A DNA stretch of 64,000 nt, taken from NCBI RefSeq assembly GCF_021341785.1, contig NZ_JAJTTF010000003.1, positions 62,001 to 126,000 of the forward strand, given 5' to 3'. The position numbers and the translations under genes were made by a program. The stretch's first letter is position 1. The number at the start of each line of letters is the position of its first letter. The notes beneath the pieces are model-generated. The model did not search any database and had not been told where the DNA came from. It saw only the letters and a program-made list of their open reading frames with translations. This DNA is from Microbacterium sp. Au-Mic1 (lineage in GTDB: Bacteria; Actinomycetota; Actinomycetes; Actinomycetales; Microbacteriaceae). This document shows positions 55,961 through 64,000 of this stretch, in pieces.

Positions 55961-56851
55961 ATGTCGCTTCTCGCATTCGTCCTCGTCTTCTCCGCCGCTG
56001 TCGCTCACGCGAGCTGGAACGTGCTCGCCCACGGCGTGAGCCGCGCCGGCTACCCGTTCCTGTGGTGGGGTGCGGTCTCCAGCACCCTCGTCTGGATCGG
56101 CGCCGTGCCGTTCACCGGCGGCATCGGCACGGGCGACATCGGCGGGTTCGTCCTCGGCGTGCTGGTGTCGAGCGTGCTGCACGTGACGTACATGGTGGTG
56201 CTGCAGCACGGCTACCGCGTCGGCAACCTCTCGACGGTCTACGCCACGGCTCGGGGAACGGGACCGTTCCTCTCGGTCATCATCGCCATGGTCCTCTTCG
56301 GTGAGCGCCCCGCACCGATCGCCTTGGTCGGCGTCGCCGTGGTGATCGCGGGGATCGTCGCGATCGGCTTCGTGGACCGGGCCGGGGCGCCCGACTTCGA
56401 GAGCTCGGGCCGCGCCGCCGCACGTCCCCGGATGGATCCCGGCCTGCTGTTCGGTCTGCTCACCGGGGTCTCGATCGCGGTCTACACGATCTGGGACGCC
56501 TTCGTGGTGCGTGCGCACGGCCTGTCGCCGGTGGCATTCATGGTCGGCACGGCGGCGATGCAGATCCCGTTCTACTCGGTCGCCGTGCGCGGGCGCTGGG
56601 CGGCGCTCGCAGCGTTCGGACGTCTCGAGTGGCGCCGGATCCTGGCCTTCGGGATCCTCTCACCGCTGTCGTACATCCTCGTCCTGTACGCGATCCGGAT
56701 CGCCCCGGTCGCGCTCGTGGCGCCGCTGCGCGAGGTGAGCGTCGTACTGGTGAGCCTGTTCGGCGCGTTCGCGCTGCGCGAAGGGCGTCCGGCCCTGCGG
56801 GTCGGCGCCTCGGCCGTCGTCGTGGCCGGGATCGCGCTGCTCGCGGTCTGA
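55961..56851 (+). CDS. EamA/DMT family transporter under riboswitch control
   Basis: A 296-residue ten-helix drug/metabolite transporter made of two EamA repeats: VAHASWNVLAHGVSRAGYPF and GNLSTVYATARGTGPFLSVI in the first, LFGLLTGVSIAVYTIWDAFV and SPLSYILVLYAIRIAPVALV in the second. ATG 55961 has GGAGG five bases upstream. It is the only gene after the ykkC-class riboswitch. DMT proteins are internally duplicated relatives of the SMR guanidine exporters (Gdx/SugE), so guanidine or guanidyl-compound efflux is a good hypothesis, not proven. Confidence 0.85.
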   Translation: MSLLAFVLVFSAAVAHASWNVLAHGVSRAGYPFLWWGAVSSTLVWIGAVPFTGGIGTGDIGGFVLGVLVSSVLHVTYMVVLQHGYRVGNLSTVYATARGTGPFLSVIIAMVLFGERPAPIALVGVAVVIAGIVAIGFVDRAGAPDFESSGRAAARPRMDPGLLFGLLTGVSIAVYTIWDAFVVRAHGLSPVAFMVGTAAMQIPFYSVAVRGRWAALAAFGRLEWRRILAFGILSPLSYILVLYAIRIAPVALVAPLREVSVVLVSLFGAFALREGRPALRVGASAVVVAGIALLAV

Positions 56852-56871
56852 GTGCAGCGGTGCGGTGGGGC

Positions 56872-57618
56872 TCAGCCGCCCACCGCGCGGAGGTACTGCC
56901 CGTCGGACGAGATGCCGGATCCGGAGACGGTGAACCGCACGATGCTGGAGAGGTAGCGGTCCTCGCTGGCCTCGAAGACGCGACCGTCGGCGTCGCGCGA
57001 GGTACGGCTGAGGCGCAGGATCGGGGTGCCCTGGGGCACCTGGAGCAGCGTGGCGTCCTGCTCGTCGGCGGCGACCGCGTCGATCTCGTGCTGCAGACCC
57101 ACGATCGGGTGGCCCTGCGAGGCCAGGAACTCGGTGATCGAGATCGCATCGGTGTCGACGCTGAACAGCAGGCGACCGACCTCCTCGGTGTAGAACAGCC
57201 GCTCGAGCATGGTGGGGCGATCGTCGAGGAACCGGAGCCGGACGACGCTGACGATCGTGTCGCCGGGATCCACGCCGAGCGCCTGCCCCTTCTCGGCCCC
57301 CGCTCTGCGCAGGCTCAGCTCCTGGGTGCGCGCGCCGGGGCGGGCGCCCAGCTCGCGGGCCCAGCGGGTGAACGGCACCGACACGTCGACGGCCTGCGTC
57401 GCCTTGCGCTCCACGACGCGTGCGGGTCTTCCGCGGGCTGTCTCGATGAGCCCCTCGGCGCGGAGCGCGGCCAGAGCGTTGCGGATCGGGCCGCGCGAGG
57501 TGCTCCAGCGCTCGGCGAGCTCGGCCTCGGTCGGCACCGCGTCGCCGGGGCGCAGTGCCCCCGACGCGATCCTGGCGCGCAGGTCGTCAGCGATCTGGGT
57601 GTAGACAACTTCGGGCAC
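56872..57618 (-). CDS. GntR family (UTRA) regulator of the phosphonate module
   Basis: A 248-residue HutC-type regulator. The N-terminal winged helix has YTQIADDLRARIASGALRPG and AELAERWSTSRGPIRNALAALR; residues about 85-240 are a UTRA ligand-binding domain (VSVVRLRFLDDRPTMLERLF, IVRFTVSGSGISSDG). It is divergent from the phosphonate genes. It starts with GTG 57618, six bases after a TAGTAT box, so its mRNA is likely leaderless. Related regulators sense 2-aminoethylphosphonate or similar compounds. Confidence 0.9.
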   Translation of the reverse strand: MPEVVYTQIADDLRARIASGALRPGDAVPTEAELAERWSTSRGPIRNALAALRAEGLIETARGRPARVVERKATQAVDVSVPFTRWARELGARPGARTQELSLRRAGAEKGQALGVDPGDTIVSVVRLRFLDDRPTMLERLFYTEEVGRLLFSVDTDAISITEFLASQGHPIVGLQHEIDAVAADEQDATLLQVPQGTPILRLSRTSRDADGRVFEASEDRYLSSIVRFTVSGSGISSDGQYLRAVGG

Positions 57619-57630
57619 ATAGGCATACTA
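57618..57630 (-). promoter_or_regulatory. Leaderless GntR promoter with TAGGCATAC element
   Basis: On the minus strand TAGTAT (57630-57625) is followed by six bases and the GTG start. TAGGCATAC on the plus strand (57620-57628) matches TAGGTATAC at 57718-57726 before phnD, so this promoter may be bound by the GntR protein itself. Confidence 0.45.
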
Positions 57631-57717
57631 CTTCGTCGCTCCGCTCGGGCGCACCCCTGTTCTTATGGTGTTCATTCAGGCGAAGCTCGGGTGAACAGTC
57701 GGGGAACAGTGCCGAGG

Positions 57718-57726
57718 TAGGTATAC
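57718..57726 (+). promoter_or_regulatory. TAGGTATAC element before the phnD-like gene
   Basis: TAGGTATAC at 57718-57726, followed by ATC, contains a -10-like TATACAT and differs by one base from the element at 57620-57628. With that copy it brackets the 174-base intergenic region between the regulator and the transport operon. It may be the GntR-type operator. Confidence 0.4.
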
Positions 57727-57792
57727 ATCTCGGCTTCGAGCTTGAGAGAGTCTTCGAGGATTCCCTCCGCACCTGAAACCCGAAAGGTCCTC

Positions 57793-58719
57793 ATGAAGCT
57801 TCGCGCTCTCACCGTCGCAGCCGGCGCCGCCGTGCTCGCCCTCGGCCTCGCAGCGTGTTCCGGCGCCGCCGGTGCCGCCACCGGCACCGACGCGCCCGCC
57901 GCGGCGAACGGCGGCTACGCCGTCGACGCGAACACCCTCGTCTTCGGCGTCGTGCCCGACTCGGTCGACACCCAGACCAACTACCAGCCGCTCATGGACT
58001 ACCTCGCCAAGGAGACCGGCAAGAAGGTCGAGTACCACGAGTCGACCGACTACGCCGCCCTCATCGAGGCCGCCGTCGCCGGCAAGGTCGATGTCGCCTC
58101 CTTCTCCGGCTTCACCTACATCACCGCCACCAACGCCGGCGCCAAGCTGACCCCGATCTCCTCGATCGTCACCAAGCAGGGCCAGGAGCCGGGCTACTAC
58201 TCCGAGGCGATCGTGCCGAAGGGATCCTCGATCACCTCGATCAAGGACTTCAAGGGCAAGAAGGTCTGCTTCGTCGACCCGTCCTCGACCTCGGGCTACC
58301 TGTTCCCGAGCTACAACCTCCTCAAGGACGACATCGACCCCAAGACGGGTGTCACCCCGGTCTTCGCGGGCAAGCACGACGTCAGCGTGCAGAAGGTCGG
58401 CGAGGGCAAGGAGTGCGAGGCGGGCTTCGCCGAGGACTCCGAGGTCGCCAAGAGCGACAAGGTCACGGTCGTCGACAAGACGATGGTCCCCGGCGCGCCG
58501 CTCGTCTACTCCTCGGCGCTGCCGAAGGAGACCAGCGACAAGGTCGTGTCCGCGCTCAAGGAGATCACGATCGACGACATCGTGAAGGCCGGCATCAAGA
58601 ACGCGGACAGCGACGCGTTCAAGGCGACCTTCTACGCCACCAAGCCGGTCGACGACAAGTACTACGACATCATCCGCGACATCTGCGAGAAGACCAAGGC
58701 CGACCAGTGCAAGAAGTGA
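57793..58719 (+). CDS. phnD: Phosphonate/phosphite-type ABC solute-binding lipoprotein (PhnD-like)
   Basis: A 308-residue binding protein. The signal peptide ends in LGLAAC (lipobox), then a Gly/Ala linker, then the PhnD fold: LVFGVVPDSVDTQTNYQPLM, ESTDYAALIEAAVAGKVDVA, and KVCFVDPSSTSGYLFPSY, which forms the phosphonate pocket with its Ser/Thr cluster. ATG 57793 has GAAAGG upstream. It is first in the transport operon, and a hairpin between it and phnC suits higher expression of the binding protein. Confidence 0.9.
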   Translation: MKLRALTVAAGAAVLALGLAACSGAAGAATGTDAPAAANGGYAVDANTLVFGVVPDSVDTQTNYQPLMDYLAKETGKKVEYHESTDYAALIEAAVAGKVDVASFSGFTYITATNAGAKLTPISSIVTKQGQEPGYYSEAIVPKGSSITSIKDFKGKKVCFVDPSSTSGYLFPSYNLLKDDIDPKTGVTPVFAGKHDVSVQKVGEGKECEAGFAEDSEVAKSDKVTVVDKTMVPGAPLVYSSALPKETSDKVVSALKEITIDDIVKAGIKNADSDAFKATFYATKPVDDKYYDIIRDICEKTKADQCKK

Positions 58720-58737
58720 TCTGACCGATCCCTTCCC

Positions 58738-58763
58738 GGGCCGCCGGCACCGTCCGGCGGCCC
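58738..58763 (+). terminator. Hairpin between phnD and phnC
   Basis: GGGCCGCCGG at 58738-58747 pairs exactly with CCGGCGGCCC at 58754-58763 with a six-base loop. It is located 18 bases after the binding-protein stop, as a partial terminator or 3' mRNA stabiliser. Confidence 0.65.
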
Positions 58764-58796
58764 TCCTGCCTACCCCGAACCAGGAGCGCACCCACC

Positions 58797-59689
<893 letters not shown>

Positions 59690-59693
<4 letters not shown>

Positions 59694-61429
59694 CCGCAGT
59701 CGCCGCCCCTCGCCGCGAGGGCTACGTCGGCGGTCTGCTGTCGCGGGCGCCGAAGCGCCGGGTGTCACCCGAGCGGATCGCGGCATCGCTCACGCTCATC
59801 GCGCTCGTCGCGCTGGGCATCGCGTCTCTTGTGCAGAGCGGCTTCTCGCTCGCGGGCGTGTTCCAGAGCTGGGGCAATGCGCAGCGCTTCATGACCCGTG
59901 TGGGGGCCCTGACCTTCCCCGCGCCGCTCGACCTGCTCTGGCTGATCGCCCTCACGGTGGGCCTGGTGCTGGTCGGCACGCTCGTCGCCGCCGTCCTCTC
60001 GGTGCCGATCGCCTACCTCGCCGCCGCGAACACCACGCCCGGACCCGTGTGGCGCGGGATCGCCCGGTTCATCGGCGTGCTCACCCGCTCGATCCCCGAC
60101 GTCGTGCTGGCCATGGCGTTCGTGCTCATGTTCTCGCTGGGCACCCTGCCCGGCATCCTCGCGATCGGGATCCACTCGATCGGCATGATCTCCAAGATGT
60201 TCGCCGACGCCATCGAGCAGATCGACGAGGGGCCGCGGCTCGCGATCCGCGCGGCCGGCGGCACGAAGCTGCAGCAGTTCACCGCGGGTGTGCTGCCTCA
60301 GGTACTGCCGAGCTGGGTCGCGACCGTGCTGCACCGCAACGACATCAACCTGCGCGGCAGCGTCGTGCTCGGCTACGTCGGCGTCGCGGGCCTGGGCCTC
60401 GAGATGTCGTACGCGTTCAAGGCGCTCAACTACGGACGAGGTCTCGGGATCGCGGTCGTGATCTTCGTGCTCTGCGTCGTGATGGAGATCATCTCGAGTG
60501 CCGTGCGCGGCGCGATGCTCGGCGAGACCGCGCAGACGCGCTCGTGGATCGACCGGATCCTGCACCCGCGCTTCCGCCGCACCGCCGAAGCCGCGAGCGG
60601 CACGGCCGCGGCCGCGAAGCCGGCCTGGGCCGCGTCTCCCGCCGCAGCCGTGCGCCGGCCCTGGACCCGCGAGCGCCGCCGCAACACGATCGCCGGCTGG
60701 GTCGCCGTCGCGATCGTGATCGGCAGCCTCATCGTGTGCCAGATCCAGTGGAGCGACCTGATCACGGTGTGGGCGAAGATCCCCGAGACCGCCGCGAAGT
60801 TCTGGCCGCCCGACTTCGGCAACTACGACACCGCCGTCATGCTGGGCGCCATGCGCGACACCATCGCGATCGCGCTCGCCGCGACCGTGCTGACGCTGCT
60901 GCCCTCGCTGCTGCTCGGGTCGTTCGCGGCGCGCAACGTCGCCCCGAACGGCACGGTGCGCGGCATCGCCCGGTTCCTGCTCGTCGGCATCCGCGGCATC
61001 CCGGAGCTCATCCTCGCGATCGTGCTCATCGTGGTCACCGGCCTCGGTCCCACCGCGGGCATCGTCGCGCTCGCGATCGGAGGGATCGGCCTGCTCGGCA
61101 AGCTCGTCGCCGACTCGTTCGAAGAGGTCGACCGGGGTCCCGAGCGGGCGCTCCGCGCGGTCGGCGCCACCCGGCTGCAGACCTACTCGGCCGCGACCGT
61201 GCCGCAGGGCACGCGCGCGCTCATCGGGCACAGCTTCTACATGCTCGACACGAACATCCGCGCGGCGACGATCCTCGGCATCGTCGGCGGCGGCGGGGTG
61301 GGCTACTACCTGCTGAACGCCGGGCAGGGCTCGCGATACGAGGTGGTCACGGCGATCGTGCTGATGATCCTCGCCACGGTGCTCGTGGTCGAGGGACTGG
61401 CGATGTGGATGCGGAGGGTGTTCCGATGA
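59690..61429 (+). CDS. phnE: Phosphonate ABC transporter permease, two PhnE domains fused
   Basis: A 579-residue protein with two PhnE-type permease domains of about 270 residues each. Each half has its own EAA-like loop: GPRLAIRAAGGTKLQQFTAG and GPERALRAVGATRLQTYSAA. Typical PhnE is one domain of about 270 residues, so this fusion replaces two subunits with one chain. It starts with GTG 59690 overlapping phnC, and ATGA overlaps the oxidase gene. Confidence 0.9.
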
Positions 61430-62682
61430 CGACTTCTTCCCTGGATCGGTTCGACGTCGCGATCGTCGGATCCGGCATCGTCGGACTCGGCGCGGCATAC
61501 GCGGCCGCGCGGCGAGGGCTGCGCGTCGTGGTCGTGGACCGCACCGACCGCCCCGTGGGCGCCACGATCCGCAACTTCGGCCACCTCTGCATCGGGGCGC
61601 AGGACGGACCGGCGCGCGCCTACGGCGAGGCGTCCCGCGGCATCTGGCTCCGCCTCGCGGCCGAGGCCGGTTTCTGGGCGCGGGAGAGCGGCACGCTCGT
61701 CGTCGCCCGGGCCGAGGACGAGCGGACGCTGCTGGAGGAGGCCGCACGCGCCGAGGCGGAGGCCGAGGGCGGCATCCGCCTGCTCTCGCCCGCCGAGGTG
61801 ACCGCGCTGGCCCCGGTGCGCGCGGAGGTCGTGCACGGCGGCGCGCTCGTGGCCGGTGATCTGCAGGTGAACCCGCGGGAGGCCGCCGGCGCGATCGTGC
61901 GGCACCTGGTCGCGCTCGGCGTCGAGTTCCGCTTCCGCACTGCGGTCACCGAGGTCGGCACGGGGCTCGTCCGCACGACCCGCGGCGACATCGAGGCGAG
62001 CGACGTGGTCGTGGCCGTGAATCACGACGTCGACCAGCTGCTGCCCGCACTCGCCGAGCGCGCGGGGGTGATCCGCTGCGCTCTGGACATGATGCGCGTC
62101 TCGGCCGATCTGCCGTCGCCGCTGCAGGCGCCCCTGCTCACCGGCTGGTCGATGGTGCGCTACCGCCGGTTCGCGGGCCTCGGTGCTGCGACGGCGCTGC
62201 GCGAGCGGCTGCATGCCGGGCGCCCTGAGCTGGCTGCGCTCGATCTGAACCAGATGTACACGCAGCTGCCCGACGGGACGCTGCTGCTCGGCGACTCGCA
62301 CCACAAGGCGGTGCAGCCGGGTCCGTTCCAGCCCGAGGCCGCGTTCGACGCGTTCCTCGCCGAGGCGCGAGAGCTCTTCGAAGTCGGCGGGATGAGGGTG
62401 CTCGAGCGCTGGCAGGGGATCTACGCCGCAGCCGCCGAGGAGTTCCTCATCGAGGAGGTCGCGCCGCGCGTGCTCGCGCTCGCCGCGACCACCGGCATCG
62501 GCATGACCACGGGACTGGGCCTCGCCGAGATCGAGACCGCCCGCGTCCTCGGCTGGGGCGGATCCGGATCCGTCGGCGCCGAGACGTCCGCCTTCGTCGG
62601 CGGCGCACAGACACCCGCCATCGTCGGCGGCGCAGGAACGACCGCCACCGTCGGCGGCATCGCACAGGAGGAGAACGCATGA
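61426..62682 (+). CDS. FAD-dependent oxidoreductase, phosphonate-associated (HpnW/TIGR03364-like)
   Basis: A 418-residue D-amino acid oxidase-like flavoprotein: VAIVGSGIVGLGAAYAAARR is the FAD dinucleotide motif, then ATIRNFGHLCIGAQDGPARA, a signature of the phosphonate-associated subfamily. The C-terminal FAD loop is LAATTGIGMTTGLGLAE. It would oxidise the amine of an aminophosphonate or its N-methyl form to an aldehyde, an inference from neighbours. A 27-base unit repeated three times near 62596-62676 adds a low-complexity tail with VGGA repeats. It overlaps the HAD gene by ATGA. Confidence 0.85.
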   Translation: MTTSSLDRFDVAIVGSGIVGLGAAYAAARRGLRVVVVDRTDRPVGATIRNFGHLCIGAQDGPARAYGEASRGIWLRLAAEAGFWARESGTLVVARAEDERTLLEEAARAEAEAEGGIRLLSPAEVTALAPVRAEVVHGGALVAGDLQVNPREAAGAIVRHLVALGVEFRFRTAVTEVGTGLVRTTRGDIEASDVVVAVNHDVDQLLPALAERAGVIRCALDMMRVSADLPSPLQAPLLTGWSMVRYRRFAGLGAATALRERLHAGRPELAALDLNQMYTQLPDGTLLLGDSHHKAVQPGPFQPEAAFDAFLAEARELFEVGGMRVLERWQGIYAAAAEEFLIEEVAPRVLALAATTGIGMTTGLGLAEIETARVLGWGGSGSVGAETSAFVGGAQTPAIVGGAGTTATVGGIAQEENA

Positions 62683-63440
62683 ACCCGCACACCCCGATCG
62701 AACTGGTCGTGCTCGACATGGCAGGGACCACCGTGCTCGACGACGGCATCGTGGAGCAGGCGTTCCAGCGTGCGGCCGAGCGCACCGGGGTCGCGACCCG
62801 GATCGGCTGGGACGCGGCGCTGCAGTACGTGCGCGACACGATGGGGCAGTCGAAGATCGACGTGTTCACGCACCTCGCCGACGGCGACGTGGCGGCCGCC
62901 GAGCGCGCCACCGCGCAGTTCGAGGCCGCCTACGCCGAGATCGTGGCGGAACAGGGCGCGACCGAGATCCCCGGCGCGGCCGATGCCATCCGCGCACTGC
63001 GCGACGCCGGCCTGAAGGTCTGGCTGACCACCGGGTTCGCCCCGGTCACCCGTGACGCGCTCCTGGACGCGCTGGGCTGGCACGACCTCGTCGACGGCGT
63101 GCTGAGCCCGGTCGACGCGGGTCGCGGACGCCCCGCCCCCGATCTCGTGCTCACCGCGCTGCTGCGCGCCGGAGCGTCGTCGGTCCAGGCGGTTGCCGTC
63201 GCCGGTGACACCGTGAGCGACGTGCAGTCGGGCCGCCGTGCCGGTGCCGGCTTCGTGGCGGGTGTGCTGAGCGGTGCGCACGACGCGGTGGCGCTCGAGA
63301 CCGCCGACCCCGATGCGGTGCTGCCGGACGTGACGGCCCTGCTCGGCGCGCTCGCCGAGCGCGGGCTCGTCCCCGCGCTCGCGCCGGAGCCCGCAGACAC
63401 CGTGTCGGCCCCCGCCGTTGCGCCGATCGCGGCCGGCTGA
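62679..63440 (+). CDS. Phosphonatase-like HAD hydrolase (PhnX-type)
   Basis: A 253-residue HAD hydrolase. ELVVLDMAGTTVLDDG gives nucleophile Asp13 in the AGTT form typical of phosphonoacetaldehyde hydrolase rather than the usual DxDGT. DTMGQSKIDVFTHL places Lys59 where PhnX has its Schiff-base lysine. KVWLTTGFAPVTRDALL and AVAVAGDTVSDVQSGRRAGA give the second and third HAD motifs. It may therefore split the C-P bond of phosphonoacetaldehyde. It overlaps the oxidase gene, and the dehydrogenase starts one base after its stop. Confidence 0.85.
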   Translation: MNPHTPIELVVLDMAGTTVLDDGIVEQAFQRAAERTGVATRIGWDAALQYVRDTMGQSKIDVFTHLADGDVAAAERATAQFEAAYAEIVAEQGATEIPGAADAIRALRDAGLKVWLTTGFAPVTRDALLDALGWHDLVDGVLSPVDAGRGRPAPDLVLTALLRAGASSVQAVAVAGDTVSDVQSGRRAGAGFVAGVLSGAHDAVALETADPDAVLPDVTALLGALAERGLVPALAPEPADTVSAPAVAPIAAG

Positions 63441-63441
63441 C

Positions 63442-64000
63442 ATGCGCGCGGCGCTGGTCCGCCCCGCCGAGGAGGTGCACCGGCACGACGTGCCGCTGCG
63501 GCCGGCCGCCGTCGCCATGGCCTGGCTCGGCGTCGGGATCCCGCACGAGGCGCTCGCGGTGCCGGGCGTCGCTCTGGCGCCCCACGATGTGCTCGTGGCG
63601 GTGGAGATGTCGACGATCTGCGGATCCGACATCCACACCGTGCAGGGACGTCGTCATGCGCCCACGCCTCTCGTGCTCGGGCACGAGAGCGTGGGCCGGA
63701 TCATCGCGATCGGCGACGAGGGTGCGCGCGCGGTGGACGGCGGGGAGCTGCACGTCGGCGATCGCGTGGTCTGGTCGGTGACCGTTTCGTGCGGGCACTG
63801 CGACCGCTGCCTCGCGGGGATCGCGCAGAAGTGCCGGCAGCTCGCGAAGTACGGGCATGCGCGCATCGAGCCGCGCTGGGAGCTCACCGGCGGTTTCGCC
63901 GGGCACGTGCACCTGCGTGCCGGCACCGGGATCGTGCGCGTGCCGGAGGCGTTGCCGGCCGCCGCGCTCGCACCCGTCTCCTGCGCCACGGCGACCGCCT
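63442..64000 (+). CDS. Zinc-dependent alcohol dehydrogenase, phosphonate-associated (partial)
   Basis: The 5' 186 codons of a medium-chain dehydrogenase, cut by the window end. STICGSDIHTVQGRR and LGHESVGRIIAIGDEG give the catalytic zinc ligands, and VSCGHCDRCLAGIAQKC the four structural-zinc cysteines. The N-terminal 45 residues before the catalytic domain and the gene position resemble the phosphonate-associated HpnZ-type dehydrogenases. It would oxidise or reduce the aldehyde product of the pathway. The NAD domain is not in the window. Confidence 0.85.
   Translation, partial: MRAALVRPAEEVHRHDVPLRPAAVAMAWLGVGIPHEALAVPGVALAPHDVLVAVEMSTICGSDIHTVQGRRHAPTPLVLGHESVGRIIAIGDEGARAVDGGELHVGDRVVWSVTVSCGHCDRCLAGIAQKCRQLAKYGHARIEPRWELTGGFAGHVHLRAGTGIVRVPEALPAAALAPVSCATATA

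Noticed and set aside
59765..61747. A 660-codon minus-strand open frame over phnE
   Set aside because: It is the complement of a fused permease with clear motifs; composition is His/Arg/Asp/Glu-rich.

Overview
This window is high-GC DNA with short intergenic gaps and many 4-base start/stop overlaps. It carries actinobacterial hallmarks: a BldC-like excisionase-fold protein, the 32-residue AURKAIP1/COX24-type mini ribosomal protein, TipAS-type MerR, KtrAB-like potassium uptake and GTG starts. It looks like a chromosomal segment from Microbacteriaceae (Microbacterium-like). That assignment is inferred from gene content and base composition, not from a database search. I see no rRNA, tRNA, insertion sequence, prophage or CRISPR array. 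No gap between genes exceeds about 280 bases, and the longer gaps hold leaders, operators, a riboswitch or hairpins as listed.

Layout. 0-8 kb: the tail of a TetR gene, then mgtC and mgtA (Mg2+ P-type ATPase) behind a short leader ORF, an ArsR-family metal sensor, a second short His/Pro-rich leader ORF, and an ABC transporter with a fused double permease and no binding-protein gene. Two almost identical 26-bp operators sit on the -35 elements of the two outward promoters, so this looks like one metal-controlled regulon. 8-13 kb: a TetR-controlled APC permease plus DmpA/NylC-type peptidase operon, then a VOC protein and a TipAS MerR regulator. 12.8-17.8 kb: a leucine-catabolism type operon (acyl-CoA carboxylase beta and alpha, MaoC, CitE-like lyase). 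17.9-28.3 kb: housekeeping and repair genes (MTA/SAH nucleosidase, nadE, a nuclease-helicase, upp, tadA, a CDF transporter, proC).

28.4-40.6 kb: an ABC exporter, KtrAB-type potassium uptake, a small ArsR-type regulator, a DrrAB-type exporter with its TetR regulator and tandem operators, a BldC-like protein, the mini ribosomal protein, rhodanese, glutaredoxin-like and Dabb proteins, and a polar amino-acid ABC importer closed by a 17-bp terminator stem. 40.7-45.7 kb: an MprF-type aminoacyl-lipid synthase with an inactive rhomboid-like front end, flanked by two paralogous esterases. 45.7-49.7 kb: a PotABCD/PhnSTUV-type importer operon. 50-55.7 kb: GNAT, aspS, a small membrane protein, a phosphatase, and a tryptophan 2,3-dioxygenase plus amidohydrolase pair.

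55.8-64 kb: a ykkC-class (probably guanidine-I) riboswitch in front of an EamA/DMT transporter. A phosphonate module follows: UTRA regulator, PhnD, PhnC, fused PhnE, a FAD oxidase, a PhnX-like HAD hydrolase with the Schiff-base lysine, and an alcohol dehydrogenase cut by the window end. The most interesting items are the ArsR/leader-peptide metal regulon, the riboswitch-EamA pair, the esterase-MprF-esterase module and the oxidase-based phosphonate route.
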